Below are positions 7,443-16,408 of a DNA stretch of 21,084 nt, piece by piece. The notes beneath the pieces were generated by a model that saw only the letters and a program-made list of their open reading frames with translations, was not told the origin of the DNA and did no database searches. Source of the DNA: Stentor coeruleus (lineage: Eukaryota > Ciliophora > Heterotrichea > Heterotrichida > Stentoridae); contig MPUH01001205.1 of the NCBI GenBank assembly GCA_001970955.1, forward strand, positions 1 through 21,084, in the 5' to 3' direction. The first letter of the stretch is position 1; each line of letters opens with the position of its first letter. A program made the position numbers and the translations under genes.

Positions 7443-9368
7443 ATGTCATCAACATGGGATGTTGTAGGAATTGTAGGGCAGCAAGTACATCTTCAAAGCC
7501 AAGGGGAGACTTTCCAAATCCCTCTTAACCTTATTAAAAGCTTAGACAACTTTCCGATCCAATCACATCACTTAACACAAATTAGTAAAATTACAATCCA
7601 AGTAAATAATTATAATCACATCACAGATGCCATTCTCAACACTACAATTGGAGGAACTCAGAAAGCTAATATGACAAATTATTCAAATCCTCCACAATAT
7701 CAGCCTTATCCTCAACCCAATTATCCTCCACAATATCAGCCTCCTCCTCCAATTCACAATCCTCCACAATATCAGCCTCCTCCTCAAATTCATAATCCTC
7801 CACAATATCAGCCTCCTCCTCCATTCTCTAATCCTCCACAATATAAGCCTCCTCCTCCTCCTCCATTCTCTAATCCTCCACAATATCAGCCTCCTCCTCC
7901 AATCTCTAATCCTCCACAATATAAGCCTCCTCCTCCTCCAATTTCTAATCCTCCACAATATCAACCTTCTCCTACAGTCAATTATTCTCCACAATATCCA
8001 TCTTATCCTAACCCACCACCAAATATGAATCCTTCAAAACCTCAACCTAAACCAGGCCATCCTCGTCCAGTAACTGTTCAAGCTAAGCCTGGCCAGCCAG
8101 TTCCTCCTCAAAAATTCATACCAAAAATCCAAAATAAGGCAAACCCTAATCCTCCTCCTATAAATAAAAATTCACCTTATATGAATCCACCACAAATATC
8201 AGTTAATAATCCAATGCCCCCACCACCACCAATATCAAGTAATTATCAAATGCCCCCACCACCACCTATAATAGGAGTTGCAAAAATTCCTTCACTTGAT
8301 AAATCTGAAGGACCAATAAGCAGAATAAACCTTTTAAATACAGGTGATTTTGATGAAGAAGTTATAGAAACTGTGAATTATTTCTTTCAAGCTTATAGGA
8401 AAATACAAACTGGTCCTAACAATTTCCCACATGCTCTTATTGTAAGTATGATGGATTATAGTATAACATATAATAACTGTGAAATGTTAGATGAAATCAA
8501 GTATCTTCTTTCAACTTATAAAGAAGAATTATTACCAGAAAGTGAAAAGAATATTGAGATTGTTGAGGAAATGGAAAAAATAGTCAAAAGTCAGTGTCAT
8601 ATGCAAGAAAAAATGGAAAATGCATATAAAATATATGCAGAATATCATCATGATTTATCTGTACTATTAAGAAATCTATTAGTGATTACATTAAATAAAC
8701 TGATTAATGAGAGAAAATATGAAGCTTATAGGATGATCAAGATGGATGATAATATTTTAGGTCTAGCAAAAAATGTTTTGGCTACTTTATCTTTAGAAGA
8801 TTTTTTTTTTATATCAGATTATTTCCAAATCCATATAAATACTATTGATATAGATAGACTTCAAGCTTATAGCCAAGATACAAATACTAAAAGGGTTATA
8901 AATATATTATCTACAACCAGAGGGTATTTTCCATTGTATTCAGTTGAAGAATTCAGTTTGCAGCAATGTTCACAGAGTGAGTACAGTCAAATGCTTGGGT
9001 TTATAACTTTAAATTCGAAAAATGATGACTTTTTTGAAGATTCTTTATTGAATAAATTGAATAACCAGATGCAGAATTTGAAAAACAGTAAAGAAATGCT
9101 GACAAATGTACTGTTTTATATAATTGCTACAGGGCCACAACAGTATTTAGATGAAATTGTTGAAGTACTTCCTGATGAAGAAAGGAGGATGGCTAAGGAT
9201 ATATTAGGAGAATATTGTTGTTGTGTTTGCAATAAACTTTGTAATTTCGCTAAACTTGACTGCCGTCATAGATATTGTGAGACTTGTATTAATGAACTTA
9301 GATTAATTAATACGAATAAATGCAAGATCTGCTCATTTAGTTCTTGTGAAAAGAAAATAATATTTTAG
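7443..9368 (+). CDS. RING-finger protein with N-terminal PPxY/proline repeat array (likely E3 ubiquitin ligase)
   Basis: The protein has 641 aa. Residues 1-79 form an ordinary-looking N-terminal region ('WDVVGIVGQQVHLQSQ...'). Residues about 82-272 are proline-rich: eight 'PPQY' motifs, each a PPxY type WW-domain ligand, alternate with runs of four to six prolines that could bind SH3, EVH1 or profilin. The middle (about 290-590) is mostly helical with no domain I recognise. The C terminus is a RING finger of C3HC4 spacing: C593-x2-C596-x10-C607-x-H609-x2-C612-x2-C615-x11-C627-x2-C630, with all eight zinc ligands present. RING domains recruit E2 enzymes, so ubiquitin transfer is the likely activity. 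The proline array probably selects partners and the middle region may bind substrate; both are inference. The start is the first ATG; the stop is TAG, convergent with the next gene. Confidence 0.85.
   Translation: MSSTWDVVGIVGQQVHLQSQGETFQIPLNLIKSLDNFPIQSHHLTQISKITIQVNNYNHITDAILNTTIGGTQKANMTNYSNPPQYQPYPQPNYPPQYQPPPPIHNPPQYQPPPQIHNPPQYQPPPPFSNPPQYKPPPPPPFSNPPQYQPPPPISNPPQYKPPPPPISNPPQYQPSPTVNYSPQYPSYPNPPPNMNPSKPQPKPGHPRPVTVQAKPGQPVPPQKFIPKIQNKANPNPPPINKNSPYMNPPQISVNNPMPPPPPISSNYQMPPPPPIIGVAKIPSLDKSEGPISRINLLNTGDFDEEVIETVNYFFQAYRKIQTGPNNFPHALIVSMMDYSITYNNCEMLDEIKYLLSTYKEELLPESEKNIEIVEEMEKIVKSQCHMQEKMENAYKIYAEYHHDLSVLLRNLLVITLNKLINERKYEAYRMIKMDDNILGLAKNVLATLSLEDFFFISDYFQIHINTIDIDRLQAYSQDTNTKRVINILSTTRGYFPLYSVEEFSLQQCSQSEYSQMLGFITLNSKNDDFFEDSLLNKLNNQMQNLKNSKEMLTNVLFYIIATGPQQYLDEIVEVLPDEERRMAKDILGEYCCCVCNKLCNFAKLDCRHRYCETCINELRLINTNKCKICSFSSCEKKIIF
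7686..7999 (+). repeat. In-frame tandem repeat encoding NPPQY(Q/K)P(n) units
   Basis: Imperfect tandem units of about 33-45 bp share the core AATCCTCCACAATAT and are followed by a variable CCT/CCA run. Eight PPQY copies and one SPQY variant occur. All unit lengths are multiples of three, so number and length can vary without frame loss. Near-identical codons among neighbouring units suggest recent expansion by slippage or unequal exchange. Confidence 0.9.
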
Positions 9369-9580
9369 GGCATAAATAGTTACTGATAGTTAAATAATTG
9401 AAAAGTTTTAGTAAGGCTTTTAGAGATTAAATTATTTTTAGAAGTGAAATTTAATTTTTTGAACTGAAGGTTTATAATATGAAAACAATACTTGACTAAA
9501 TAGAAAATAAATACAATTCCTCGACTCTAAAAGATAATAGCTATGATATAAATATATATATTTAACCTAATTACCTTTAG

Positions 9581-10507
9581 TTATTTCCTATTTATCAATG
9601 CTTTGTATTTAGATTTCAAAATAGGAGAAACTGACTTGAAATTTTTTTGTTGCATAGCAAGTGAACTATCATGAGGATTGATTTTACTAATAATTTGAAA
9701 CTTGTTGTCTAGTTCTTTATTAGGTGATTTTTCATATTTCCTTAAATACGAACATTGTCTTTTAATTAAATTTATTTGTTTTGGTGGTTCAGGAGAGTCA
9801 GGTATAAGTATGCTTGGGTAGATATCATCAAGCTTTAAGCATTTTTTTCTCGAATCATCACGTGAACAAACACTTTTAACTGATTTCATATTGGAAAAAC
9901 TTGATATATACATAGAAATAGTTTCTAAAGATTGTCTTGTTGATTTAGAATTTGTGTGATCAAATGTTGGAATAGTTTTAATACTTGTTTCAGAAAGGAA
10001 TTTAAGACCTTCAAATATTTTTTTTAAGCTTTTTATACATGATTCATAATCATTGAGGATACTTTTGCAGTAGTTCAGTTCGATTTTCAACAAATCGTTT
10101 TCTTTAGTCATTTTTTCAAGCTCATTTGATAAAAGCTCTGGGTTTTTTGTATCTTCTGAGGCTAGATTTTTTTGATGTTCATTTGAAAGGGAGCTTTTGT
10201 GCTGTTTTATAATATCTTTTTGCCTTTCATCCAATCTAAAAAGTTTTCTGTTTTTAGGCGTCGAATTAGGGCTTTTCGTATGTTTCGCACTACCATTTCT
10301 CGAAAGAATTAACGAAAATTCTTCATAGGTTATAATATGTGAAGTACCACAAGAGCTTATTTCATCTGTAATATGAAAGGTACCACTTTTTAAAGACTCC
10401 TTAATTTCACTCATGTCGGTAAATTCTGCTGAGTCTTTTCTTGAGTCAAACGACCCTGAAGGAAAAAAATTGAATTCATTTTGCCCAGTGTTTTTAATAG
10501 AAAACAT
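9581..10507 (-). CDS. Unknown 308-aa protein with short coiled coil
   Basis: I do not recognise this protein. Most of it is Ser/Lys/Asn-rich and probably disordered. One helical stretch with heptad spacing (about 122-170, 'LSNELEKMTKENDLLKIEL' onward) predicts a short coiled coil. The N terminus (1-70) has aromatic and Gly/Ser residues; the C terminus (about 240-308) is strongly basic with several Ser-Pro sites ('SPNK', 'SVSPIL'), suggesting phosphorylation by proline-directed kinases. No signal peptide or membrane segment is seen. The start is the first ATG, behind a series of A-T-A-A repeats. It is convergent with the RING gene (212 bp between stops) and head-to-tail with eS8 upstream. Confidence 0.7.
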   Translation of the reverse strand: MFSIKNTGQNEFNFFPSGSFDSRKDSAEFTDMSEIKESLKSGTFHITDEISSCGTSHIITYEEFSLILSRNGSAKHTKSPNSTPKNRKLFRLDERQKDIIKQHKSSLSNEHQKNLASEDTKNPELLSNELEKMTKENDLLKIELNYCKSILNDYESCIKSLKKIFEGLKFLSETSIKTIPTFDHTNSKSTRQSLETISMYISSFSNMKSVKSVCSRDDSRKKCLKLDDIYPSILIPDSPEPPKQINLIKRQCSYLRKYEKSPNKELDNKFQIISKINPHDSSLAMQQKNFKSVSPILKSKYKALINRK

Positions 10508-11152
10508 TATTATTATGAAAATATTTAGGTATAGATAAATTTATTATATGATCAATTGTATGCAAAAAATTTTTTATTGTATTTAAAAGGTTTAATTTTT
10601 TTTTTTGAGATTTTTTTTGATGATTTGTGTTGTTAAATTGATGGCTTTTGATGAAGTTTATTAGGATTATTAAGAATGTAAGGATTTTTGATATGCTGGA
10701 GATTGCCTAGGATTTTTTTATGTAGGAAATTTGGATTGAATGGAAAATGGATTTTGTTTTTAATAGGAGATTTAGAGAATTTTTGATTGCTTATGTTGTG
10801 GAAGATACTTAGATTTTGATTGGAAAATTATAGTAAGTTTGGTAGGATTTTGGGGTTGTTTTTTATATTAGAATTAGTTTATGATGCTATTTATCTCAAT
10901 CATATATATATAAACCAAACTTGTATATATAAAAATAATCATCATCTTAAAGCTTATAATTTATTTATAAGTAAATATTTCCAAATCTCATAAATATAAT
11001 AATCTCTAATCCTATTACAATATACAATCATTCTTCATATTATTCATAACACTCAAATTATTAAAAATTCATGATAATCACCTTAGCATCCACTTTCTCA
11101 CAATATAAATCTTAAAATAAAAACCCATAAACTCACTAAATTTCTATCTAAC
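10508..11152. other. Intergenic region between unknown gene and eS8, with skew switch
   Basis: Both neighbours are on the minus strand. The plus strand is G-rich and C-poor from 10508 to about 10860, then C-rich and G-poor from about 10890 to 11152, with alternating TA runs at the junction (10898-10928). The first block fits the leader of the 308-aa gene and the second the 3' flank of eS8. No gene is seen. Confidence 0.65.
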
Positions 11153-11788
11153 TTACTGTTTAGATTTCTTTTCAATCTTCTTCTTGTAAAACTCCAATTC
11201 TGGTCCTTCCAAAACATATCCATCAGCTCTTCCACTTTGTCCAGGTCTTGAAGAAATGCATGCTAAAAGCCTACCAACTTTGAACTCTTCTTTAACAAGT
11301 GGGTCAATAAACAAGTTCTTGCTGAGTTCTTCCCATTTCTTCTTCTTATCTTCCCAGATTTTTTTAGCTTTCTCAGATGGTTCCTTCTTTTGCTCAGTTT
11401 CTTCTTTTTCCTTCTTCACCTTACCTAAATCAACACCGTATTTTTTCGAGTATAGAGCCTTGAAAGGAGTTGCGTCTATTTCGACAATAGTATTTTTTGT
11501 AAGGGTGTTAGTTCTAACTAGCTCATTGTTTGTAGCATTATAAACGACCCATAGCACACGGGATTTGGCTGCAAGATTTTCACTAGTCCAAACGAAATTT
11601 CCAATATCTAGACGTAAAGCGCGATACTTCATATTGCCACCTCTGCACCTGACGACATGAACACGTTTATGTCCAATTTTAGTCATCGCTGGCTGACGGG
11701 CTTTTTCGAATGCTCTTTTCTTTTGATGAATGGGCATACGACCTCCAGTCTTCCTGCGCTTGTGCCTTGAGTCCCTTGAAATTCCCAT
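11153..11788 (-). CDS. RPS8: 40S ribosomal protein eS8
   Basis: This 211-aa protein is full length (human eS8 is 208 aa) and is recognisable end to end. The N terminus '[17 protein letters not shown]' is the diagnostic eS8 start, followed by '[17 protein letters not shown]', '[15 protein letters not shown]' and '[14 protein letters not shown]'. The eukaryotic Lys/Glu-rich insertion lies at about residues 122-150. The C terminus '[20 protein letters not shown]' and '[13 protein letters not shown]' is canonical. It binds 18S rRNA in the body of the small subunit. The coding sequence is less AT-rich than its neighbours and uses more C-ending codons, as expected for a highly expressed gene. The start is fixed by the conserved MGISRD. 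Upstream lies the longest intergenic region in the window, with an almost G-free sense strand. Opposite-strand open frames here are shadows. Confidence 0.98.
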   Translation of the reverse strand: MGISRDSRHKRRKTGGRMPIHQKKRAFEKARQPAMTKIGHKRVHVVRCRGGNMKYRALRLDIGNFVWTSENLAAKSRVLWVVYNATNNELVRTNTLTKNTIVEIDATPFKALYSKKYGVDLGKVKKEKEETEQKKEPSEKAKKIWEDKKKKWEELSKNLFIDPLVKEEFKVGRLLACISSRPGQSGRADGYVLEGPELEFYKKKIEKKSKQ

Positions 11789-12802
11789 TTTTTTATAAAT
11801 GGCTTAGAATCATTCAATTTTCCTATGAGATTTTAGATGCTTAGAAGAGAGTCTTTACTAAAAATTTTTACCTTTGTTTAAGATTTTGTCATAATATGTT
11901 GAAGTTTGATTTAAGAATATTATGGGTTATTGATAAGATAAAGAATATATGAAAGCTTATAAAGAGTTATTTTGATTGATAAGACTTGGAATTAGGATAT
12001 TAAGATGAATTTAGGATTTTTTATTAGAAGGATTAGAGATGGTTATAGAGAAGATATTTTTTTTAGGTTTGGGGAAATTAGAAGTAGTTTTTTGGGTGGT
12101 TTTGGAAGGTGAAGATTTTGGCAGGAAATTAGGATTTTTTGTGATGGGATTTTTGGAGGAGAATTGCTGAGAGGTTTTTTTATGAGTTGGGGTGATTTGA
12201 AGTTGGGGAATAGTTTTTTTGTAAGTTTTTATCGGAGTTTTTTGGGGCTATTATTTTTTTTGTATGCTTTGTATGGATGATTTATAGATTGGCATGAGAG
12301 TTTATTATATTAAGTTATTAGAGGTTAGAATTCAAGTTTGAAGTTTTAGTTAAGGAGAATTTTATGCTGTATATGCTTGGTTTTATTATCATTTTTTTTA
12401 ATTTGCCGTCTTTGTATGTCAATTTAGAGAAAAATAAGTTTACTATAATATTAGCATTACTATATATTATAATATGATATTTTAGATGAAGATACATTTG
12501 AATATCTTATGCATAATTTTCTAAAACTTTGGTTATTTTAAAAATCTTAAACAATTATAAATACTCTCTAAAAGCACTACACCAAATCCCCCATATAATT
12601 TTATAACAATATCGATCTATTAAAAAAATCGTATCCATCCCTAAAACCCACTATCAACCTTCACCTCCATCATAAAAACCTAAAACCCTACAATTTCGCA
12701 TTTTCAGCCACAAATCCAAAAATTAAATCTCCAAAAAAAATACTTCAAACCTTGGAAACCCAAAATCTTTTCTAACCCATGAATAAAATCTTAAAAAAAA
12801 CA
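11789..12802. other. 1-kb intergenic region upstream of eS8, extreme G/C skew
   Basis: This is the longest gene-free stretch. Plus-strand counts are 74 G and 3 C over 12001-12240, against 7 G and 66 C over 12541-12780. The left block is the eS8 upstream side (its sense strand is A/C-rich with almost no G); the right block is the 3' flank of the next minus-strand gene. The switch falls near 12400-12540. No coding frame, tRNA or convincing snoRNA was found; the T/G runs are low complexity. Confidence 0.7.
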
Positions 12803-13693
12803 TTAAAACTTTAGTAACCCTTCTCCACCTTTAGGCAATTGACTTGTAGCTTCATCAATCAACGAACTAGTAATCATTTGAAAATTACATCTAATATTCC
12901 TCTTAGCCAAACAATTTTTAATTTTCTCTGCTTCTTGTATCCTCTCTTTCTTTATAACAACTGGTGTTCTTGTTTTCATAACATATTTAACCTGTGATTG
13001 CATACTAATATACCCACTATTTCCTTCATAATCCGGATGTTTAGAAATATCAATCAGTTTATGATTAAGTTTTCTAATTCTCCCAATCCTATCCATATAA
13101 TTATAATTCAGATCTTCTTCATCACTATGATAATCCTCAGGATCTCTAGCTGTATATTCTACAATTTTCTTAGGTAAATCAAATCTTCTTAATGCTTCTT
13201 CTTGTCTTAAACTTTTATCTCTAGCCCAGCTATATACAACTTCTATATATATTTTACTATTGCAATGAGATTGAAAAATAGCACTTTTAGCTTCAATTTT
13301 ACATCTTTCTTTATGGATTCTGTCAAGGTTTTCTTCTATTTCTTTGGTTATAATTTTTTTTGGTGATGTAAAAGCTTTATAATCTTTTGATGTTAAAAAA
13401 GAAACATCAGGAACTTTTGCTGGTTTTCTTATTGGGGATATAGAAAAATAATCTAGTTCATCTTTTGTGTTTCTTCGAAAGGAACTACCTAGACGACCTG
13501 AGCTGGGTAATGATGAGTTTATGTTTTGCCTTGTGATATTTGATGTTTTTTCTTGTCTTTCTTTGGTTAAAGGCTTGAATGTTAGGATTTTGCTTTCGGT
13601 AGCACTTTTTTTATTTGTCATTGCTGATTCGATGTAATCTTTGTTTTTCCCTTCACCTTTGACGCTGAGATTCATGGCATTTGTTTTTTTCAT
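12803..13693 (-). CDS. Unknown 296-aa protein
   Basis: I do not recognise this protein. The first 110 residues are basic, Ser/Thr/Lys-rich and probably disordered, with Ser-Pro sites ('SISPIRKP' at about 84-91 and 'TSPKK'). The rest looks partly folded: a charged helix at about 115-140, 'IYIEVVYSWARDKSLRQEEALRRFDLPKK' split over 148-176, an acidic patch 'RDPEDYHSDEEDLNYNYM' (183-200), and a final region with 'MKTRTPVVIKKERIQEAEKIK' spread over 239-259. No membrane segment, signal peptide or catalytic motif is seen. The first ATG is used; Met7 is an alternative start. A weak 72-codon open frame just upstream on the same strand (13782-14000) is Ile/Leu/Tyr-rich in the way random AT-rich DNA is, and I do not count it as a gene. 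Confidence 0.7.
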   Translation of the reverse strand: MKKTNAMNLSVKGEGKNKDYIESAMTNKKSATESKILTFKPLTKERQEKTSNITRQNINSSLPSSGRLGSSFRRNTKDELDYFSISPIRKPAKVPDVSFLTSKDYKAFTSPKKIITKEIEENLDRIHKERCKIEAKSAIFQSHCNSKIYIEVVYSWARDKSLRQEEALRRFDLPKKIVEYTARDPEDYHSDEEDLNYNYMDRIGRIRKLNHKLIDISKHPDYEGNSGYISMQSQVKYVMKTRTPVVIKKERIQEAEKIKNCLAKRNIRCNFQMITSSLIDEATSQLPKGGEGLLKF

Positions 13694-14280
13694 ATGAAGA
13701 AATTATAATGAGAAATTATGGAGAAAAGGATTTGATAGAGGCTAGTCGTTAATATTAAGATATTGGTTTTGATTAGATTTTTTACATTTTTAATATGTTC
13801 ATGGAAAGGAGATAATATGATATGAGTAAGATTAGTTTTTTTATTTGCCTAGTGTTTTCGGTAATACGGTTGTTAAATAAAAGGTAGGATTTTATTGAAT
13901 ATAATAATTGTACTGGTTTTAGAGAAATAAAAGAGTATTTTTTAATAGAGATTATAGGAAATATAAATTTAGAAAAGCTATGATTGTAAACCTTAGGCAA
14001 TTGTAATCTAAGCTAATCTGTTATTTAGTAATACAAACAAAAAATGGATTTTTTTATCTCTTATATATAGTAATATTATAAAATAAAATATAAAATAACC
14101 CAACAGTGTCAAAATCATATTACCTTGATCTTGTCAGAATGATATATTAGAAATTTATCTCGAAGTGAGGAATTTTTCCCTATCTCCTATCCTCCTATTT
14201 TTGTGCATCTAATAATAATCTAATCATCATATTATCCATATATATTTTCCTAACTTCAACACATATATATTATATAAAAC
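13694..14280. other. Intergenic region with skew switch
   Basis: Both neighbours are minus-strand. The plus strand is G-over-C up to about 13990 (leader side of the 296-aa gene) and C-over-G from about 14090 to 14280 (3' flank of the CHIP-like gene). A TA-rich stretch near 14262-14276 borders the latter's stop. No convincing gene is seen. Confidence 0.55.
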
Positions 14281-15111
14281 CTAAATTTCTAATTCCTTAT
14301 TATCAGACATGTATACAATCTCCGGATATTTTTCTGTATACCACAATACAGCATCTTTAACAGCTTTATTACAATAAATTGCAGTTTGTGAAAAATATTT
14401 CCTATTCAATGGATCATGAAAATTATTGTTATTTACAAGACTTTTAACCATTTTATGTTCATAAGTATATCCACTTGATATAGCAACAGGGTTTTCAAAA
14501 AACTCAAGAGTTAATGGACATACTAAAGCTTCCATACATTTATTTTCAATAACCAAATACTTGGATAATTTTTCATAAAGATTTTTCGGTATAAAAGGTT
14601 CATAGTATTTTTCTATTAAAGTTTTTTTATGAGTTTTTTCTATATAGGGTTTTAATAATAAGATTTTTGTTTTTAGAAGATGAAAATGAGCTTTTATTAA
14701 ATCTGTGTATATCGCTGATGGTAAATTGTTGAGATGCTCGAAAAATGATAGAGATTCTTCAAAGAGGATAAGAGAGTTTGATGAAGGATTTAGTGTTTGG
14801 GAAACTTTGGATTTTATACACATAAGGATTGCTTTTACGTTGGATTTGTCGAGATTTAGAGCAGAATAACCGTCTTGGAAGGAATTTGAGTAGTTTTTAA
14901 GCTTGTAGAAACAGAGAGCACGGTTTGAAAAATATACTGATACATTTGGGTTACTTTTTATAGCTTTTGTATATTGGATTATAGCCTCTTCATACTTTCC
15001 AGCTTTAAAAAGCTCATTACCTGCGAGTTTAAACTCTTCATGGCTTAGATGAACTGAGTGGTCCTTTAGATTTTTTTTACCACATATGCAACTTCCCATT
15101 ATTTTTAACAT
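14281..15111 (-). CDS. STUB1: TPR/U-box co-chaperone ubiquitin ligase, CHIP (STUB1) homologue
   Basis: The 276-aa protein has the CHIP architecture: three TPR-like helical hairpins (about 25-125), a charged helical middle (about 130-190) and a U-box (about 193-263, 'EALVCPLTLEFFENPVAISS' to 'FHDPLNRKYFSQTA'). CHIP holds the EEVD tails of Hsp70/Hsp90 with a carboxylate clamp; the human clamp residues Lys30, Asn34, Asn65 and Lys95 correspond here to Lys28, Asn32 ('FKLAGNELF'), Asn63 ('FSNRALC') and Lys93 ('NVKAI'). Chaperone binding is therefore likely, with the U-box recruiting an E2 to ubiquitinate clients. Human CHIP is 303 aa. The frame opens with MLKIMGSCICGK; if Met5 is used, the N terminus MGSCIC would be a possible myristoylation plus palmitoylation site, which human CHIP lacks. 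The stop is TAG. Confidence 0.9.
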   Translation of the reverse strand: MLKIMGSCICGKKNLKDHSVHLSHEEFKLAGNELFKAGKYEEAIIQYTKAIKSNPNVSVYFSNRALCFYKLKNYSNSFQDGYSALNLDKSNVKAILMCIKSKVSQTLNPSSNSLILFEESLSFFEHLNNLPSAIYTDLIKAHFHLLKTKILLLKPYIEKTHKKTLIEKYYEPFIPKNLYEKLSKYLVIENKCMEALVCPLTLEFFENPVAISSGYTYEHKMVKSLVNNNNFHDPLNRKYFSQTAIYCNKAVKDAVLWYTEKYPEIVYMSDNKELEI

Positions 15112-15543
15112 GAAAACTTAAATGTTTTATCTTGCAAGGAAATAAATAAACTATGGATATCACGAAAGGGGAAATTTTATTTAAATGAATAAAAAATATA
15201 TGGATGAAAAAGTGATATTTTATTGTTTATTTTGGGTATTGTAAACAAAAAAGAAAGTATTTCAAATAAGATTTCACTTCAAAATTGATATTTTTAAACA
15301 TCTAGAAAGCTTATACTATAAAAAAACCTTAGTAATAAAGATATAAGAGGACTGTAACTGATAAAGATAAGAATGAGAACGAGAACGAGAAAATGCGTTA
15401 TGATAGAGAACGAGAACGAGAAAATGCGTTATGATATTTTTGACTAATGGAATCAGAGTATACAAACTAGTTATATAACGAAAAAAAAAAGTAACTATAA
15501 CTTATCATAATATTTCTTATCTTTAAAGATTATAGTGTTAAAT
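15112..15543. other. Intergenic region with a small tandem repeat
   Basis: This lies between two minus-strand genes. No coding frame is visible. The left part is the leader of the CHIP-like gene; the right part is the 3' flank of the 222-aa gene and contains a perfect two-copy 31-bp repeat (15375-15436) and an A-run near 15481. Confidence 0.55.
15375..15436. repeat. Two perfect tandem copies of a 31-bp unit
   Basis: Copies are 15375-15405 and 15406-15436. Each begins with two GAGAAC hexamers and ends in AAATGCGTTATGATA. It is the only perfect non-coding tandem repeat I noticed away from N positions and the window end. It lies 108 bp past the stop of the 222-aa gene, so it could be transcribed in its 3' flank. 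Confidence 0.9.
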
Positions 15544-16212
15544 TTACATGTCCAAATCCACAGTTTGTGACAAGTTTTCATGCGTGTTCAGCTCTTTAAA
15601 CTCTCTAATCCTAACAACTTTTTTCTTCAGTCTACTAATTTCCTTCTTTTTTTCCTTTATCTGCTCATTCATTTTTTCTATTTTCCGTATATAATTCATC
15701 ACTTTTTCTTGTAGCATATTTAAATCTTTCATTATCTTACCTTTCCCACTATCTCTTAATACCCCAACAATAAGTTGTCCAATAATCTCACAATTCTTTT
15801 TAGATAAAAAAACCTCTTCATGAGATCTAGTCATTATCTTAGGCAATAAATCTTCTGGACTTAAAGCTAGCAGATTTACTGTACAATTTTCATGATCACC
15901 CAAACTATTTATTACAATATCACTGTGAGGATTTGTTATTCTATTGTATTCTTCACATAATGTATCTATTAAATGATGAATTTCTAAGTTTTTTGTAGTA
16001 AATTCTGTATGAAAAGGTATTTTTTTTGAATTCAAAGTGCATTGGATTAGGTTTATTATGTTTTGTATATCGATTGTTCTTGGGCTTAGGGAATTTATAC
16101 TACTAGGGTCGCTATCAAATGAATCTATTGAGTTTTGGCTATAGGAATCTGATGAGAAACTTGAGACTTTTGCAATTTTTTGGCTATTTGAATTTTGGTA
16201 ATTAGGTTCCAT
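15544..16212 (-). CDS. Unknown 222-aa protein with C-terminal coiled coil
   Basis: I do not recognise this protein. Residues 1-45 are Ser/Asn/Asp-rich and probably disordered. Residues 46-150 contain alternating helices with hydrophobic positions ('TIDIQNIINLIQCTL', 'CEIIGQLIVGVLRDS') and may fold as a small helical domain. Residues about 157-206 form a Lys/Glu-rich coiled coil, ending in an acidic tail. No signal peptide or membrane segment is seen. The first 26 nt of the gene are present twice because of the repeat around the N at 16297; the copy joined to the rest of the gene (ATG at 16212) is the real start. It is divergent from the PABP gene, with about 168 bp between starts once the repeat is collapsed. 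Confidence 0.7.
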   Translation of the reverse strand: MEPNYQNSNSQKIAKVSSFSSDSYSQNSIDSFDSDPSSINSLSPRTIDIQNIINLIQCTLNSKKIPFHTEFTTKNLEIHHLIDTLCEEYNRITNPHSDIVINSLGDHENCTVNLLALSPEDLLPKIMTRSHEEVFLSKKNCEIIGQLIVGVLRDSGKGKIMKDLNMLQEKVMNYIRKIEKMNEQIKEKKKEISRLKKKVVRIREFKELNTHENLSQTVDLDM

Positions 16213-16408
16213 TATGTGTTAAATGGCTTTGTTATTCTTGGAGGGAAATCAGATTTTTATTGAAAAATAAGATTTTAGGAAGTTTGATTTGGGTGTNGTT
16301 TGAATTTTGGTAATTAGGTTCCATTATGTGTTAAATGGCTTTGCTATTCTTGGAGGGAAATCAGATTTTTATTGAAAAATAAGATTTTAGGAAGTTTGAT
16401 TTGGGTGT
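16187..16408. repeat. 110-bp direct repeat around a single N (unmerged contig overlap)
   Basis: Positions 16187-16296 and 16299-16408 match over 110 bp with one difference (T at 16232, C at 16344), separated by N and one G. It covers the start of the 222-aa gene and the shared upstream region with PABP. As at the other N positions, unmerged contig ends are the simplest reading; the mismatch may be allelic or a sequencing error. Confidence 0.87.

Noticed and set aside
7683..7994. Minus-strand 103-codon frame reading RRRLILWRI repeats
   Set aside because: It is the antisense of the PPQY/proline repeat, open only because the repeat lacks stops in that frame.
11256..11543. Plus-strand 95-codon frame within eS8
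   Set aside because: Antisense shadow of a fully conserved ribosomal protein gene.
12125..12175. Possible box C/D snoRNA (GTGATGG then CTGA) upstream of eS8
   Set aside because: The boxes are too close together, box C is imperfect and no terminal stem is seen; G-rich sequence makes such matches likely by chance.
13782..14000. Minus-strand 72-codon frame upstream of the 296-aa gene
   Set aside because: Composition (Ile, Leu, Tyr, Lys, Ser) is that of random AT-rich DNA, and it lies in a skewed leader region. A small gene cannot be fully excluded.
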